This document shows, in pieces, positions 23,591-33,300 of a stretch of 64,000 nucleotides of DNA. Below the pieces are notes generated by a model, which had not been told where the DNA came from, searched no databases, and worked only from the letters and a program-made list of their open reading frames with translations. The position numbers were made by a program, and so were the translations under genes. This DNA is from Terana coerulea (lineage: Eukaryota; Basidiomycota; Agaricomycetes; Polyporales; Phanerochaetaceae): assembly GCA_024811115.1 (NCBI GenBank), contig JAKOGH010000812.1:62001-126000 (forward strand), read 5' to 3'. The stretch's first letter is position 1, and each line of letters begins with the position of its first letter.

Positions 23591-26087
23591 ATGGCTCGTC
23601 GTGCTCAATTTTGGGCGTCGCTTCTTGCGATCGCGTTGCCCCTGCTGCTCACTCCTAAGTCTTCCGCCACTTCCACTGGCAACACGTTTGACTGGACCAA
23701 GGCAAGCCCCTTTGACCTCGTCAGCGTTCTCCAAATTGACATTAACCTTTGCAGCTTACCTCCTCAGCGAATCTAACATGGAGCCCCTGTCTGGATACTT
23801 TCCAGTGCGCAAAGCTCACAGTGAGTCGCTATATAACCATCATGGAGAGATCTTAACATGGGTGTGTGAACAGGTTCCTCTGCAATACTCTAACCCGGGT
23901 GTCGGAGAGGCTCAAATAGCCCTCTTGAAGTCTCCCTCAAACTTCTCCGCTGGCGATTCCGGCTATCTTGGACCACTTTTGTTTAACCCTGGTAAGCCAT
24001 TGTACCGACATGCATTCTGTGCGCAGTTGCCAACCTCATTCATGCAAGGCGGACCCGGTGGTTCCGGAGTCGATTTTGTCGCCGAGAATGTCGCTGTGTT
24101 GCGGGCGCTTGCAGGCCCTCAGTACGACCTTGTCGGATTTGACCCTCGCGGTAAATATTGCGCTGCTGTTTAGCCATGTTCCTTGTGACTCACACGTTGT
24201 GTAGGTGTTGGGCAAAGCACCCCAGCCTTGTCGCTTTTCACATCTCCGGTTGAAGCATTTGAATTTTACGACACTTACCCATTCAATGCGAATGAATCTG
24301 TCTCGTCTCTTGGACGGATTCTGGCTCAAGCAGATATACTAGCCAAGCTTTCCGCGGAGCGTATGCAGACAGTAGCCGAGTCCGTTTCAACGGCCGCAGT
24401 CGCCACCGATATGTTGAACATCGTCAAGGCATTTGGACAAGCTAAAGTGAATTATTGGGGCCTCTCGTGAGTAGATTTTGAACCAATAGGAGCTCCATGT
24501 ATTAATAGCCATCACCAGCTACGGGACAGTCCTTGGTGCTACGTGAGTGTAAAACTCGCGTCTTTCGAACGGTCGGCATTGATACCAACGTGACGCAGGT
24601 TTGCTGCGATGTTTCCGAACAACGTCGGGCGCTTCATCATCGACGGAGTCGTTAATTCGCACGACTGGTACGCTGGTAAGCATAAAATACCAAGTTGCCG
24701 TTGAATGGCAGACTGATGATGCTCTGCACGCAACGTACAGGAAACCAGAGCAGCGCTCTTCTTGACACCAATAGCGCATTGACCGCCGTGTACCAGGACT
24801 GCGTCGCTGCCGGACCCACTCTCTGTGCAATTCACGAGGACAGCACGGAGGCTATCGCAGCGCGCGTGAACAAGCTAGTAGAGGCCGTGCACATCGAACC
24901 TGTTCCGATCTTCACGAACGCGTCCGGTGGCGCTTTCGCCGTCGTCGACTACACCAATGTAGTCCAACAGATCTTCCAAAGCCTCTACTTCCCTCTCACT
25001 ACTAGTAAAACCCTTGCAGAGGGACTCGCGGCTCTGGAGAAGGGCGACGGCTCCCTTATCTTTAGCGGCTCTAACAACGCTGCTGTGGACTCGCTTGCAA
25101 CCTGCACCTTCAATTCCTCTGCACCGTTCGTCGTTGGTCTGCTGGATGCGCTGTCTCCGATCGAGTGCGGCGACCGTCTAGGTGATGGTTCGCGAAACTT
25201 CCAGCAAGCACAGGCCACCTATCAAGACATGCTGAAGCTTTCCTGGCTCGGGAGCTACTGGTATACTATCTCATCGGGTCCATGCACGTACGTTCATTTA
25301 TAGTATGTACAAATAATTGGCTGCAAGTGACTTACCGATTTGGTAGATCTTGGAACATCAACGCGAGAGATGCGTTCAATGGTAAGTGCAATAACAAATG
25401 ATGTTTTACTTTACTTAGACATCCTTCAGGATCCTTCACGCAGAACACGAGTACACCAATACTCGTCATTGGCAACAGCCGTGGTGCGTGATACAGCTGA
25501 GCTTGCCGTTCATTTCTAACGCTGACCTTGTCATGCAGATCCTGTAACTCCTATCGCCGGGTGAGCTTAGGCTGTGGCTTTTAGAGCTCGTGATTGGGGC
25601 TGATTGCTGATATAGAGCGCGGAACATGTCCTCAGGATTTACCGGATCTGTCCTTTTACAGCAGAACTCAACAGGGGTGCGCGTGTCATACGACTTACGC
25701 TGCTCATATACTGATTTGTGAGGCTTATAGCACACTTCTTTATCCGGCCTCTCGCTCTGCACGGCTCTGGCGATCAACACCTATTTTCAGAACGGCACCC
25801 TGCCAGAGCCAGGGACCGTTTGTCAGTTGGACGTGAACATCTTCGTCAACTCTACGAGCAACGCCGCCGCTGCCAGCGACGCCACGCTCTCCGTCCGTGA
25901 CACAGCCACAGACCCGGATAGCGCCCTTTCTATAGAGGAAGCTGTGCGCATGCTGCGCGAAACCAACTACCTAGCGAGGACCATGTTCAACGAGCTGGCG
26001 CAGTGCAAAGCGGCGTCCGTTGACTTGGTAGTGTATCGTGCCACAAAGCGGTTTTTTGTTGGGGCGGACAACGGACAAGATTCATGA
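23591..26087 (+). CDS. Secreted TAP-like alpha/beta-hydrolase, copy C
   Basis: This is the only one of the four copies that I could read without a frame break. The signal peptide is MARRAQFWASLLAIALPLLL. Blocks: LTSSANLTWSPCLDTFQCAKLT, VPLQYSNPGVGEAQIALL, FNPGGPGGSGVDFV, GPQYDLVGFDPRG, VGQSTPALSLF, the elbow YWGLSYGTVLGATFAAMFP, a cap region with paired cysteines, IGNSRDPVTPIAG, and HTSLSGLSLCTALAINTYF. Its C-terminus is longer than in A and B, with an Ala/Asp-rich linker (NAAAASDATLSVRD) before SIEEAVRMLRETNYLAR and an extra tail ending at 26087. The first intron has a GC donor (accaag|gcaagc) where A, B and D have GT. The AKR gene follows 0.9 kb downstream on the same strand. The extended end suggests C is an older branch than the A/B pair. 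Confidence 0.85.
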
Positions 26088-26976
26088 CCATTTGATCCAC
26101 ACGTGTCAGTAGTGCCTACTTATCGTGACATTTTGTCTGCAAGATGATGTGTTTCAACTGAACTGTTAAGTACGAGGCAAATTCACAGAAAAGTGCACCG
26201 CAGTGGCTTGCGAGCATTTAGCGAGGTCAGTGCATAATCAAGTGTGCTTATCTTTGGATGGGGTGGATGTCGCTTCATAGACGTACACAGTCGCACGAAA
26301 CGTACACAAGAGGCAACAGGGGAACCTCGTCGCAGATTGAAGTGGATGCCTGTGACATGGGAGCGGAAGCGGACCTGGCTGCAAGCGGATCAGCGGATCA
26401 GCGGATCGCAGATGACGATGCCGACGACTTGCGCGTAGCATGAGTCTTTCTTCCTCTGCACTTCCGAGGCAGCGTATACATATCTTGCATAGTTTCCTAC
26501 TCAGGCTGAATGGGATGACCAACATGGTACTGACTATGACGAAGAACCAGACTGCCGACGACCAATATGCCAGTCGGGAGATGGAAGTGGGTCAAGTCCA
26601 AATTGGAACATGGCATCCGTTTTCTACAACTCCTTTTGACCACTTGCACATTACACATGTATGCGACGCCACTTTCCTGAACTTATCTCCTGTGAAAAAC
26701 TCCCCGAATTGGCTAGTGCTTGCTGACTGCCACTGTTTATTCCGCTGCCGGATGGTACACGTAGCCCTGGATCGGCCCACCCATACCACAATTGCGTCAA
26801 TTATGTCAGGCTCTTCTTGGCTTTATGCTAACGGGGATAGCAGCTACCACATGCCCTCTCGGCTCCGCTATTGACTGCGTGGACAGGATGTTATATAATC
26901 AAAGACCCGAGGGTCGCCTATACTGCAGTCGCATTACACCCTTTCCCCCACACCCACTGTACTTACCGCCAAATAC
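26088..26976. other. Spacer with a dispersed repeat copy
   Basis: No gene is supported. Positions 26260-26470 hold one copy of a dispersed repeat listed separately. The last part contains a TATA-like gttatataatc at about 26889, upstream of the AKR gene at 26977. Confidence 0.4.
26260..26470 (+). repeat. Dispersed repeat, copy 1
   Basis: The stretch acacaagaggcaacagggg, aacctcgtcgcag, ggagcggaagcggacctgg, cggatcagcggatcag and gatgccgac recurs, reverse-complemented, at 32340-32590. The order of blocks is the same. The two copies face each other across the AKR and FAD-monooxygenase genes. No coding potential is evident, so an old mobile-element remnant is the likely source. Confidence 0.6.
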
Positions 26977-28219
26977 ATGATGCCTGCAAAACTCCCTACA
27001 CGCAAGATTGGTAACGACGAGGTTACTGCCATCGGATGGGGAGGCATGGGTCTATCTGCCTTCTATGGGCCAACGCTTCCTGATGAGGAGCGTCTCAAGG
27101 TGCGTGGAGGCCGTCATCCACGTCGATCCCTGATTGACTTTCCCGTTAGCTTCTTGATGCTGTGTATGAGAGCGGCTGTCACAACTGGGACACGGCGGAC
27201 GTCTACGGAGATAACGAGGTGCTGCTCGGCAGATGGTATGTCAATCGCTGCGTTATCCTAGCATGGTCGTTGACAGGCTTGTAGGTTTGAACGTACCGGG
27301 AAACGCAGCGAGATATTCCTTGCTAGCAAGTTTGGGTTCCTCCTCGGTGGAGACCGAGTCATCAACGGCTCGCCGGAACACCTCCGTTACTCCATCGAGA
27401 AATCCCTGAAGAACCTCAACACAGATCACCTCGATCTCTACTACCTTCACCGGTGCGTTCAGACCACCAACGTGTACATCTCGCTATACTCATCCGATTT
27501 TGATTACAGTCCCGACCCGACTGTCCCCATTGAAGTCACCGTCGGCGCGATGGCGGAGCTCGTGAAGGAGGGCAAAGTGAAATACCTCGGCCTCTCCGAG
27601 TGCTCCGCCGCGACGCTGCGGCGCGCACACGCCGTGCACCCCATCGCCGCGCTGCAGGTCGAGTACTCGCCCTTCACGCTCGACATCGAGGAGCCCAAGG
27701 TCGGCCTGCTCGCCGCGGCGCGCGAGCTCGGCGTCGCCGTCGTCGCGTACTCGCCGCTCGGGCGCGGGCTCATCACGGGGCAGTACAAGGGCCCGGAGGA
27801 CTTCGACGCGAGCGACTTCCGGCGGCAGGTGCCGCGGTACAGCGCGGAGAACTTCCCGCACATCCTGCGCCTCGCGGACGGCCTGCGCAGCGTGGGGCAG
27901 CGGCACGGCGCGACGGCGGGGCAGGTTGCGCTGGCGTGGTTGCTTGCGCAGGGTGCGGACGTCATTCCGATCCCAGGGACGACGAAGGAGAAGGTGCGTT
28001 TTGTGTGTGTGCTGCTTGTGGCATCAAGGTCAAGCTGACGAGCGGGGTGTCGCAGTACCTCAAGGAGAATTTGGGCGCGCTGAACGTCACGCTGTCGCCG
28101 GAAGATGTGGAGGAGGTCCGCAGGATCGCGAGTGAGGCCAATGCTGCCGCGACGGGAACGCGGTATCCAGACTCGATGATGACTGTGCTCTTTGCCGACA
28201 CGCCAGGAGCTCAAGTAGT
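26977..28219 (+). CDS. Aldo/keto reductase, AKR13-like, copy 1
   Basis: This is a NADPH-dependent aldo/keto reductase. Exons give [20 protein letters not shown], then [27 protein letters not shown] (catalytic Asp and Tyr), [18 protein letters not shown] (Lys), [16 protein letters not shown] (His), [49 protein letters not shown] and [12 protein letters not shown], the cofactor site. The start ATGATG at 26977 follows a TATA-like site. The usual family C-terminus FADTPEL is present only if one G is removed at 28206-28207 (ccaggagctc), which gives ...DTPELK and a stop at 28217-28219. As written, the frame runs on to a stop at 28335-28337 with no family resemblance. Its neighbours are hydrolase C and the FAD monooxygenase on the same strand. 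Substrate unknown. Confidence 0.85.
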
Positions 28220-29440
28220 GGACATGGCATGGTGTCTTAAAGTACCCTTTGTAATACTCCCAGCAAGTGACCAGAGCGTTCAAGGCAAAAAATTGAAGGA
28301 GCCTCTCGTCGTTGAGAATGAAGACGGAGGTTTATAGTCTTCGGGGGATATTGCATATATGTAGGCGTTGATCTACTGGTATGTACTGCGCGTGTGCGTT
28401 TCAGGAGTGGATTCAAAGACAAGTAACTTGCACTGTGACGAGGTCGAACACGGTCAGGAAGTGCCCAAACACACTTACAACAGTCATTATGGCAAGAAGA
28501 GTCATTAGTAATTCAAGCAGGTGCGTCCAATGTTTCCCAGGAGAGGCGCTCAAGGCGTTTGAGCAGCAGTAGCCGGACCACATCGCGGGAATTCCGACGT
28601 CAGTATTACTTGGTGCCAAATGGGGAAAGGGGCGGGTGTGATGGTTAATCTGATGCGTCATCAGAGTGCCGCAGGCTTTAGTGCCTGTGGCGCTTAAGCG
28701 CCGATCCCCGGCTTGCTCTCGCCAGCGAGGCCCGCGACGTCCAGGCCTCATCGCCCGATGAATTCGTGCAATCACGGGTGCTATCGGCGTGATGTGGCGT
28801 ATCAGACTTGTGGAGGCTTGTGGCCATGTCTCAAGGTATCGTATGTTGCACCTTGTCGGTTTTCCGCCGGAATACTTACCGCTGATAGTCTTTTCAGAAA
28901 AACATGTAAATGGAGTGAAAAGGCTGTACCGTTCCGCTACGTTTACACGGGCCACTCGGCGGCCCGAAAGTGCCTGCTAAACAGAGATCGAGGACGATTT
29001 TCGGGACGGTTCATGGCTTGGCTTGCGCCAGATGCTCCCGGTCGCTATATAGGGTTCTTCCGCCCACGGGCACACTGATCGAAAATTCATTGTGCCTTCT
29101 GGGCCGCCGCCGCGCTGCATCGACGCCCTTGGGCATCCCGCGCCTGGCGAGCGGAACCTTCGCGCCTTCCATTCGCCCCCCGTTAAATTTTATGCGCGTT
29201 CCCACTCGCCCGCGCGCGATCTCGGCGACCCGCAGAACCCCCCGGGGGCGCGTCGCTGCGCCTCCATATCCTCAGGAACGCGCATGATAATCAGCAGATT
29301 GGGTTTCGTCGCGGCGGCGATCGAGAGCAGCGGTGCGGCCCGCGAGGGCTCTCATAATCCATGCCTGCGGTGCGTCCGCCCACTCGCCGTTGCCCTGCCT
29401 CCGACCACCACCACGACTGTATACCCTTACACACGATACC
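28220..29440. other. Intergenic, AKR to FAD monooxygenase
   Basis: No gene is supported. Near 28690 there is a small palindrome (ggcgcttaagcgcc). Positions 29045-29440 are C-rich promoter-like DNA with a tatatagg at about 29045. Confidence 0.4.
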
Positions 29441-31411
29441 ATGGTGCGTGTAGCGGCAACCACCTGCGCTGCTTTATGCTAATGACCGCCCACACAGGCT
29501 GCGCCCGACTTCCTCAAAATTCATGTCGTTATTATCGGCACCACCGCCGCGGGCCTGGGAACCGCCATCGCGCTGCGACGAGCCGGCCACGATGTGACGG
29601 TGATAGAGGTTCCAGATGAGATTGTCGACGTGAGTGCCCTGGCCACTGTGGCGCACACCGACTCTAACGTTCGCTCCCTCGCCAGACATGGGGCATGAGC
29701 GGTTTCTCCGTGCCTCCGAACATGTCGAAGCTCCTCACCAGATGGGGTATGGGAGACAAGCTCAAAGAGCTCACCATTACGAGCAAGCAGGTTTTGTTGA
29801 CCAGATGTACGTCAATATACCGGCCGCGCCGTTGGAAATGTGCTGAATGCCTCTCATAGACGAGGAAGACGTCATTCTGGGCACACACACCTGGATTGAA
29901 GAGCTTATGAAGGATGCCGGCGGCGACTTCCTCTACATGCACGTGAGTGCTACTCCTCTCCCATTCCTGGCAAGGTTCCAACGCATCCCGCGGCCGTTTC
30001 GTGAACTCCCTTCCCAGTTCGCAGACTTGCACCAACTGCTGCATTCCACCGCCGTCGCGCTCGGGGCCAAAATCCTGCCGCGCTCAGAGTCTTACACGCT
30101 CGCCTTCGACGAGGAGGACGACCAGCCGTCCGTCCGGCTGGACTCGGGCGTGGTGCTCGAGGCGGATGTAGTCATCGCGACGGACGGGCCCTCAAGCCTT
30201 GCGCGCCGGGAAGTTCTCGAGCAGGACTTGCCCGACATTCAGCTCTTGGCATGTCCATATTCAAGTGAGTTCCAGCGCACGATGCACGAAGATGAATCAC
30301 CGACGGCCAACCCATGCAGCATTGCGATACCCAAAGAGGCAATCACCGGTACGCCCGAGCTCGCATCGCTGCTCGAAGATGAGGTGCGTAACCTTATAGC
30401 GTTTTTGGACTAGCATGACAGCTGATATGCACGTGCAGGGGCGGACGTACACATGGCTCGGCAACTCACGCGGTGCCATGGGATACATCGCCGTACGCCA
30501 CCGTTTGGTTCGTCGCTTTCGTGCGTACGCTGACCTCGCCTGTGTGTAGGGCATCCAACCGGAGTATGCGCTGCAGGTGTACGTGCCGGAGGACGGCACA
30601 CAAGACTTGTGGGGCGCTGGCGATGTGTCCAAGGAGCGCGTGCTGGAGGCGATGGGTGAATGCGAGCCACGGTGCGTGCAGACTGTCTCGCTTGGGAGGC
30701 CTCAATTGCTGACAGTCGTCTCGCACAGGCTGCGGAAGCTCATCGAGCATTCGACACGCCGGCGCTGCGTGCCGCTCACCTCGCCACCGGAGCTCGACAC
30801 GTGGGTGCACGACAGCGGCCGGCTGATGATCGTCGGCGACGCCGCACACGCCTTCCCGCGCGGCGCGACGACCGCCGTCGCCGCCTCCACATGCGACGCC
30901 GCCGCGCTCGGCGCGCTCTTCTCGCACCTGCACAGCGTGGAGCAGATCCCCGCGTTCCTCGACGCGCACGCGAGCATCCGCGCGCCGCGCGTGCGCGACA
31001 TGCTCGAGGCGGACCTCGCGAACTACGCGCTCGTCGCGATGCCGCCCGGCCCCGAGCACGCCGCCCGCGACGCGGCCATGCGCGCGAAACACGCGCGCGG
31101 CGTCGAGGCGCTTGCGCTCGACCCCGACGCACCCGACGACGGCGGCGCGGACGGCGAGGACGACTCGGTGCGCGGCCTGTGGTTCGTGGTGCGTATTCTC
31201 GGTTCTGCGAGATATGTTCCGACGCTGACCCACCGCCGATTTGATGCAGCGCGACAAGCAGATCTTCGGGTTCGACGCGGAAGACCAGGCGGAGGAGTGG
31301 TGGCAGACATGGGGCCTGCTTGGCGAGCGCGCAGCCAGCTCGGTCGTGTTTGACTTCAGCCAGATGGCTATCGTGTCGGAGGTGCAGGAAGTCGCCGCGG
31401 TGGCAGCGTGA
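29441..31411 (+). CDS. FAD-dependent monooxygenase (PHBH-type fold)
   Basis: This is a multi-exon flavoprotein of the salicylate/para-hydroxybenzoate hydroxylase type. The Rossmann strand is FLKIHVVIIGTTAAGLGTAI followed by RRAGHDVTVIE. Next come TWGMSGFSVPPNMSKLLTRWG, LGTHTWIEELMKDAGGDF, FADLHQLLHSTAVALGAKIL, VVIATDGPSSLARR (second FAD motif), RTYTWLGNSRGAMGYIA, and the flavin-ribose motif GDAAHAFPRG. The tail ends at 31411. The only start that fits the family N-terminus is the ATG at 29441-29443, which sits alone before an intron (ATG|gtgcgt ... cacag|gctgcg), giving MAAPDFLK. The nucleotide-binding loop reads GTTAAG rather than the usual GxGxxG, so one loop glycine is replaced. Such enzymes hydroxylate aromatic or polyketide-like compounds; the substrate cannot be read. 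Confidence 0.83.
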
Positions 31412-32304
31412 GCTGGATCTTCGCGTATTGGCATTTTTCTTTATATATGAGCTGTTCCTGTAGAACACCGATGTAAAACGCGCATATGCATATGCTGTAG
31501 ATCTTGTCGTAGCTAGTAAATTATTCTCTGCGTCGTCATACCATGCCCCTTTCAATTCGAGAATGCTGAGTGACTGGCCTTGATCTACCCCACGGCGTGC
31601 CACGCTGACTTCACCCGGGACATATAGACCAAAAGCGTTACGCCGTGGCACCGGCTACACAGTGCGTGTAGAAAAGCTACTATCGCGTAGGCACGGGCAT
31701 GAATGGGATTGGTCGAAATCAACGGGTCTGGGAGCATCGTTGCTGTACTCCTTCGAGCCAAATATGAGGGCGCTGTAAATGTTTGAAAGCATTGTCCTTA
31801 CCCAATGAACACCTCAGAGTTACGTTGCGCAGTCGTACACGGCGCCCACAGTTGTTAGAGACTGACCAATGGCGAGACGTCATGCATTTATGACCGTGTG
31901 CACGGCCTGGACCGCCTTGCCCAGAGAGGACCAGAAAACCCCAAGCCATGGCGGACTTTGCGGTGAGTGCACCGGCACAAGCATACAAACGGCCACGTCC
32001 GCGGTCTATTCATTGATATGGCTGGTCGGCACCTCCTCTAGTATTACAAGATCACGGGGCTGGTTCTAGTTCTGCTTCCTCCGATGCATCGTGCAAGCAA
32101 GCTGGTTGCAATGGCCCAGACCGCTGCGCAAATCATGTGAAAAGGATACGTCCAACCTGGGCATAAAGCGATGATTAACATTTAACGTTTCAAGCGGCGT
32201 GTATGATGGTGAAGCTTACCGTAGAATTTGAACCGTGTCTCAGTCACACAGTCCTCAGAGCGGGGCCAAATGGGCCTGACTCGGCTCAGAGTCTCAGACT
32301 CAGC

Positions 32305-32395
32305 CAATGATATCCAGCCGTACCCTAGATAGCTAGTCGTTTGAGTTGTCCGCTTGCGACCAACTTGCGACAGTCACTGCCGCGGTGAGGTTCTT
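32305..32395 (+). repeat. Direct repeat, unit 1
   Basis: The blocks ccagccgtaccctagatagc, gtttgagttgtccgc, cttgcgac and gccgcggtgagg resemble 32750-32850 in the same order and orientation. The unit overlaps the edge of dispersed repeat copy 2, so the two may belong to one element family. Confidence 0.45.
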
Positions 32396-32590
32396 GAAGT
32401 GAAGAGGCATGGATGATGGCACGCGTAAGTCGGCATCGTCGTTCTGATCCGCTGATCCGATGTAACCAAGTCCGCTTCCGCCTCCCTATCACAGACACCC
32501 GTGACTGTCTGCGACGAGGTTCCCTGCTGCCTCTTGTGTGCGGTTTGGGCGAGTGAATGTATCTACAAAGTGGAACCCACGTCCTGGTTA
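32340..32590 (-). repeat. Dispersed repeat, copy 2
   Basis: This is the reverse-complement partner of 26260-26470 (see that entry). Clear blocks on the minus strand are acacaagaggcagcaggg, aacctcgtcgcag, ggaggcggaagcggacttgg, cggatcagcggatcag and gatgccgac. Confidence 0.6.
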
Positions 32591-32749
32591 TGTATTGATC
32601 TTGCTTAGATCCCCACAAGCCACTAGTGCAATACATTGTCCCGTATACTTAAGCCTGACTCAAGGGTTGACCTACTCCTACACAGTCTGACAAAAGTCGA
32701 CTGTATTCAGTACAGACCGTCCGTATTGCGCGCGCGCTCAGATTCAACC

Positions 32750-32850
32750 AGTAGTCTCCAGTCATACCTCGAAGAGCCAGTGGTCGATTGAGTTGAGTTG
32801 TCCGCCGTGCTTGCGACGATCAGGGCCGCGGTTCGGGGTGAGGCTCGTTG
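32750..32850 (+). repeat. Direct repeat, unit 2
   Basis: Partner of 32305-32395: ccagtcatacctcgaagagc, gattgagttgagttgtccgc, gcttgcgac and gccgcggttcggggtgagg. It is more divergent and slightly longer. Confidence 0.45.
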
Positions 32851-32958
32851 GCGCCCACTTTCAAAATCGGCGGCGCGCCGCGTTACTCCTCGCCGCTCTT
32901 TTGATTGCTACGACCACGTGCACCCTGTCATCGAACTAAACCCATAACTTTTCCACTA

Positions 32959-33108
32959 CTGTACATTAATGACCTGACAGGGGCTAGCGCCCAAATTTGA
33001 TTTCGCCGACAAAGCTCCAAAATCGCCATAAATCGAAAGAGAATTATTGGCGGGGTCAGCGGAAAATGGGTGTGACGCGTGACATCCTGTCAGGTCATTA
33101 ATGTACAG
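32959..33108. mobile_element. 150-bp MITE with perfect terminal inverted repeats and TA target duplication
   Basis: The left end starts CTGTACATTAATGACCTGAC and the right end is its exact reverse complement. The arms are identical for 23 bases, or 25 if the flanking TA at 32957-32958 and 33109-33110 is counted. The TA on both sides fits a Tc1/mariner-type insertion. There is no coding capacity, so it is non-autonomous. Perfect arms suggest a recent insertion. Confidence 0.85.
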
Positions 33109-33119
33109 TACCTTGTGAC

Positions 33120-33300
33120 GCCGGTGCAATCTATGCAAGCGCCTCGGGAGCGGTAAAATCGTCTTGTAACCGTCTTGCAATCGACCAAACCCGCGCAAGA
33201 CGTCAAATCGATACGGTGGACCGGGATGGTTTGTAAGCTTGTTAGAATCAACTCGCAATTGGCACGTAAGCCTGTTGTAAGGCTCTTATAAGTACCACAA
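33120..33300. repeat. Cluster of Cttgcaag/cttgtaag-type motifs
   Basis: Scattered near-palindromic motifs (atgcaagcg, cttgtaacc, cttgcaatc, ttgtaagct, tgttgtaaggctcttataag) follow the MITE. They resemble the stronger clusters at 39200-39345 and 40345-40560. Confidence 0.35.

Noticed and set aside
27600..28337. Arg/Ala-rich frame overlapping AKR 1
   Set aside because: It is a shadow frame of GC-rich AKR codons; only its last part coincides with the true AKR frame.
30466..31651. Large minus-strand frames opposite the FAD monooxygenase
   Set aside because: They are antisense shadows of a GC-rich gene; the + strand carries clear FAD motifs.
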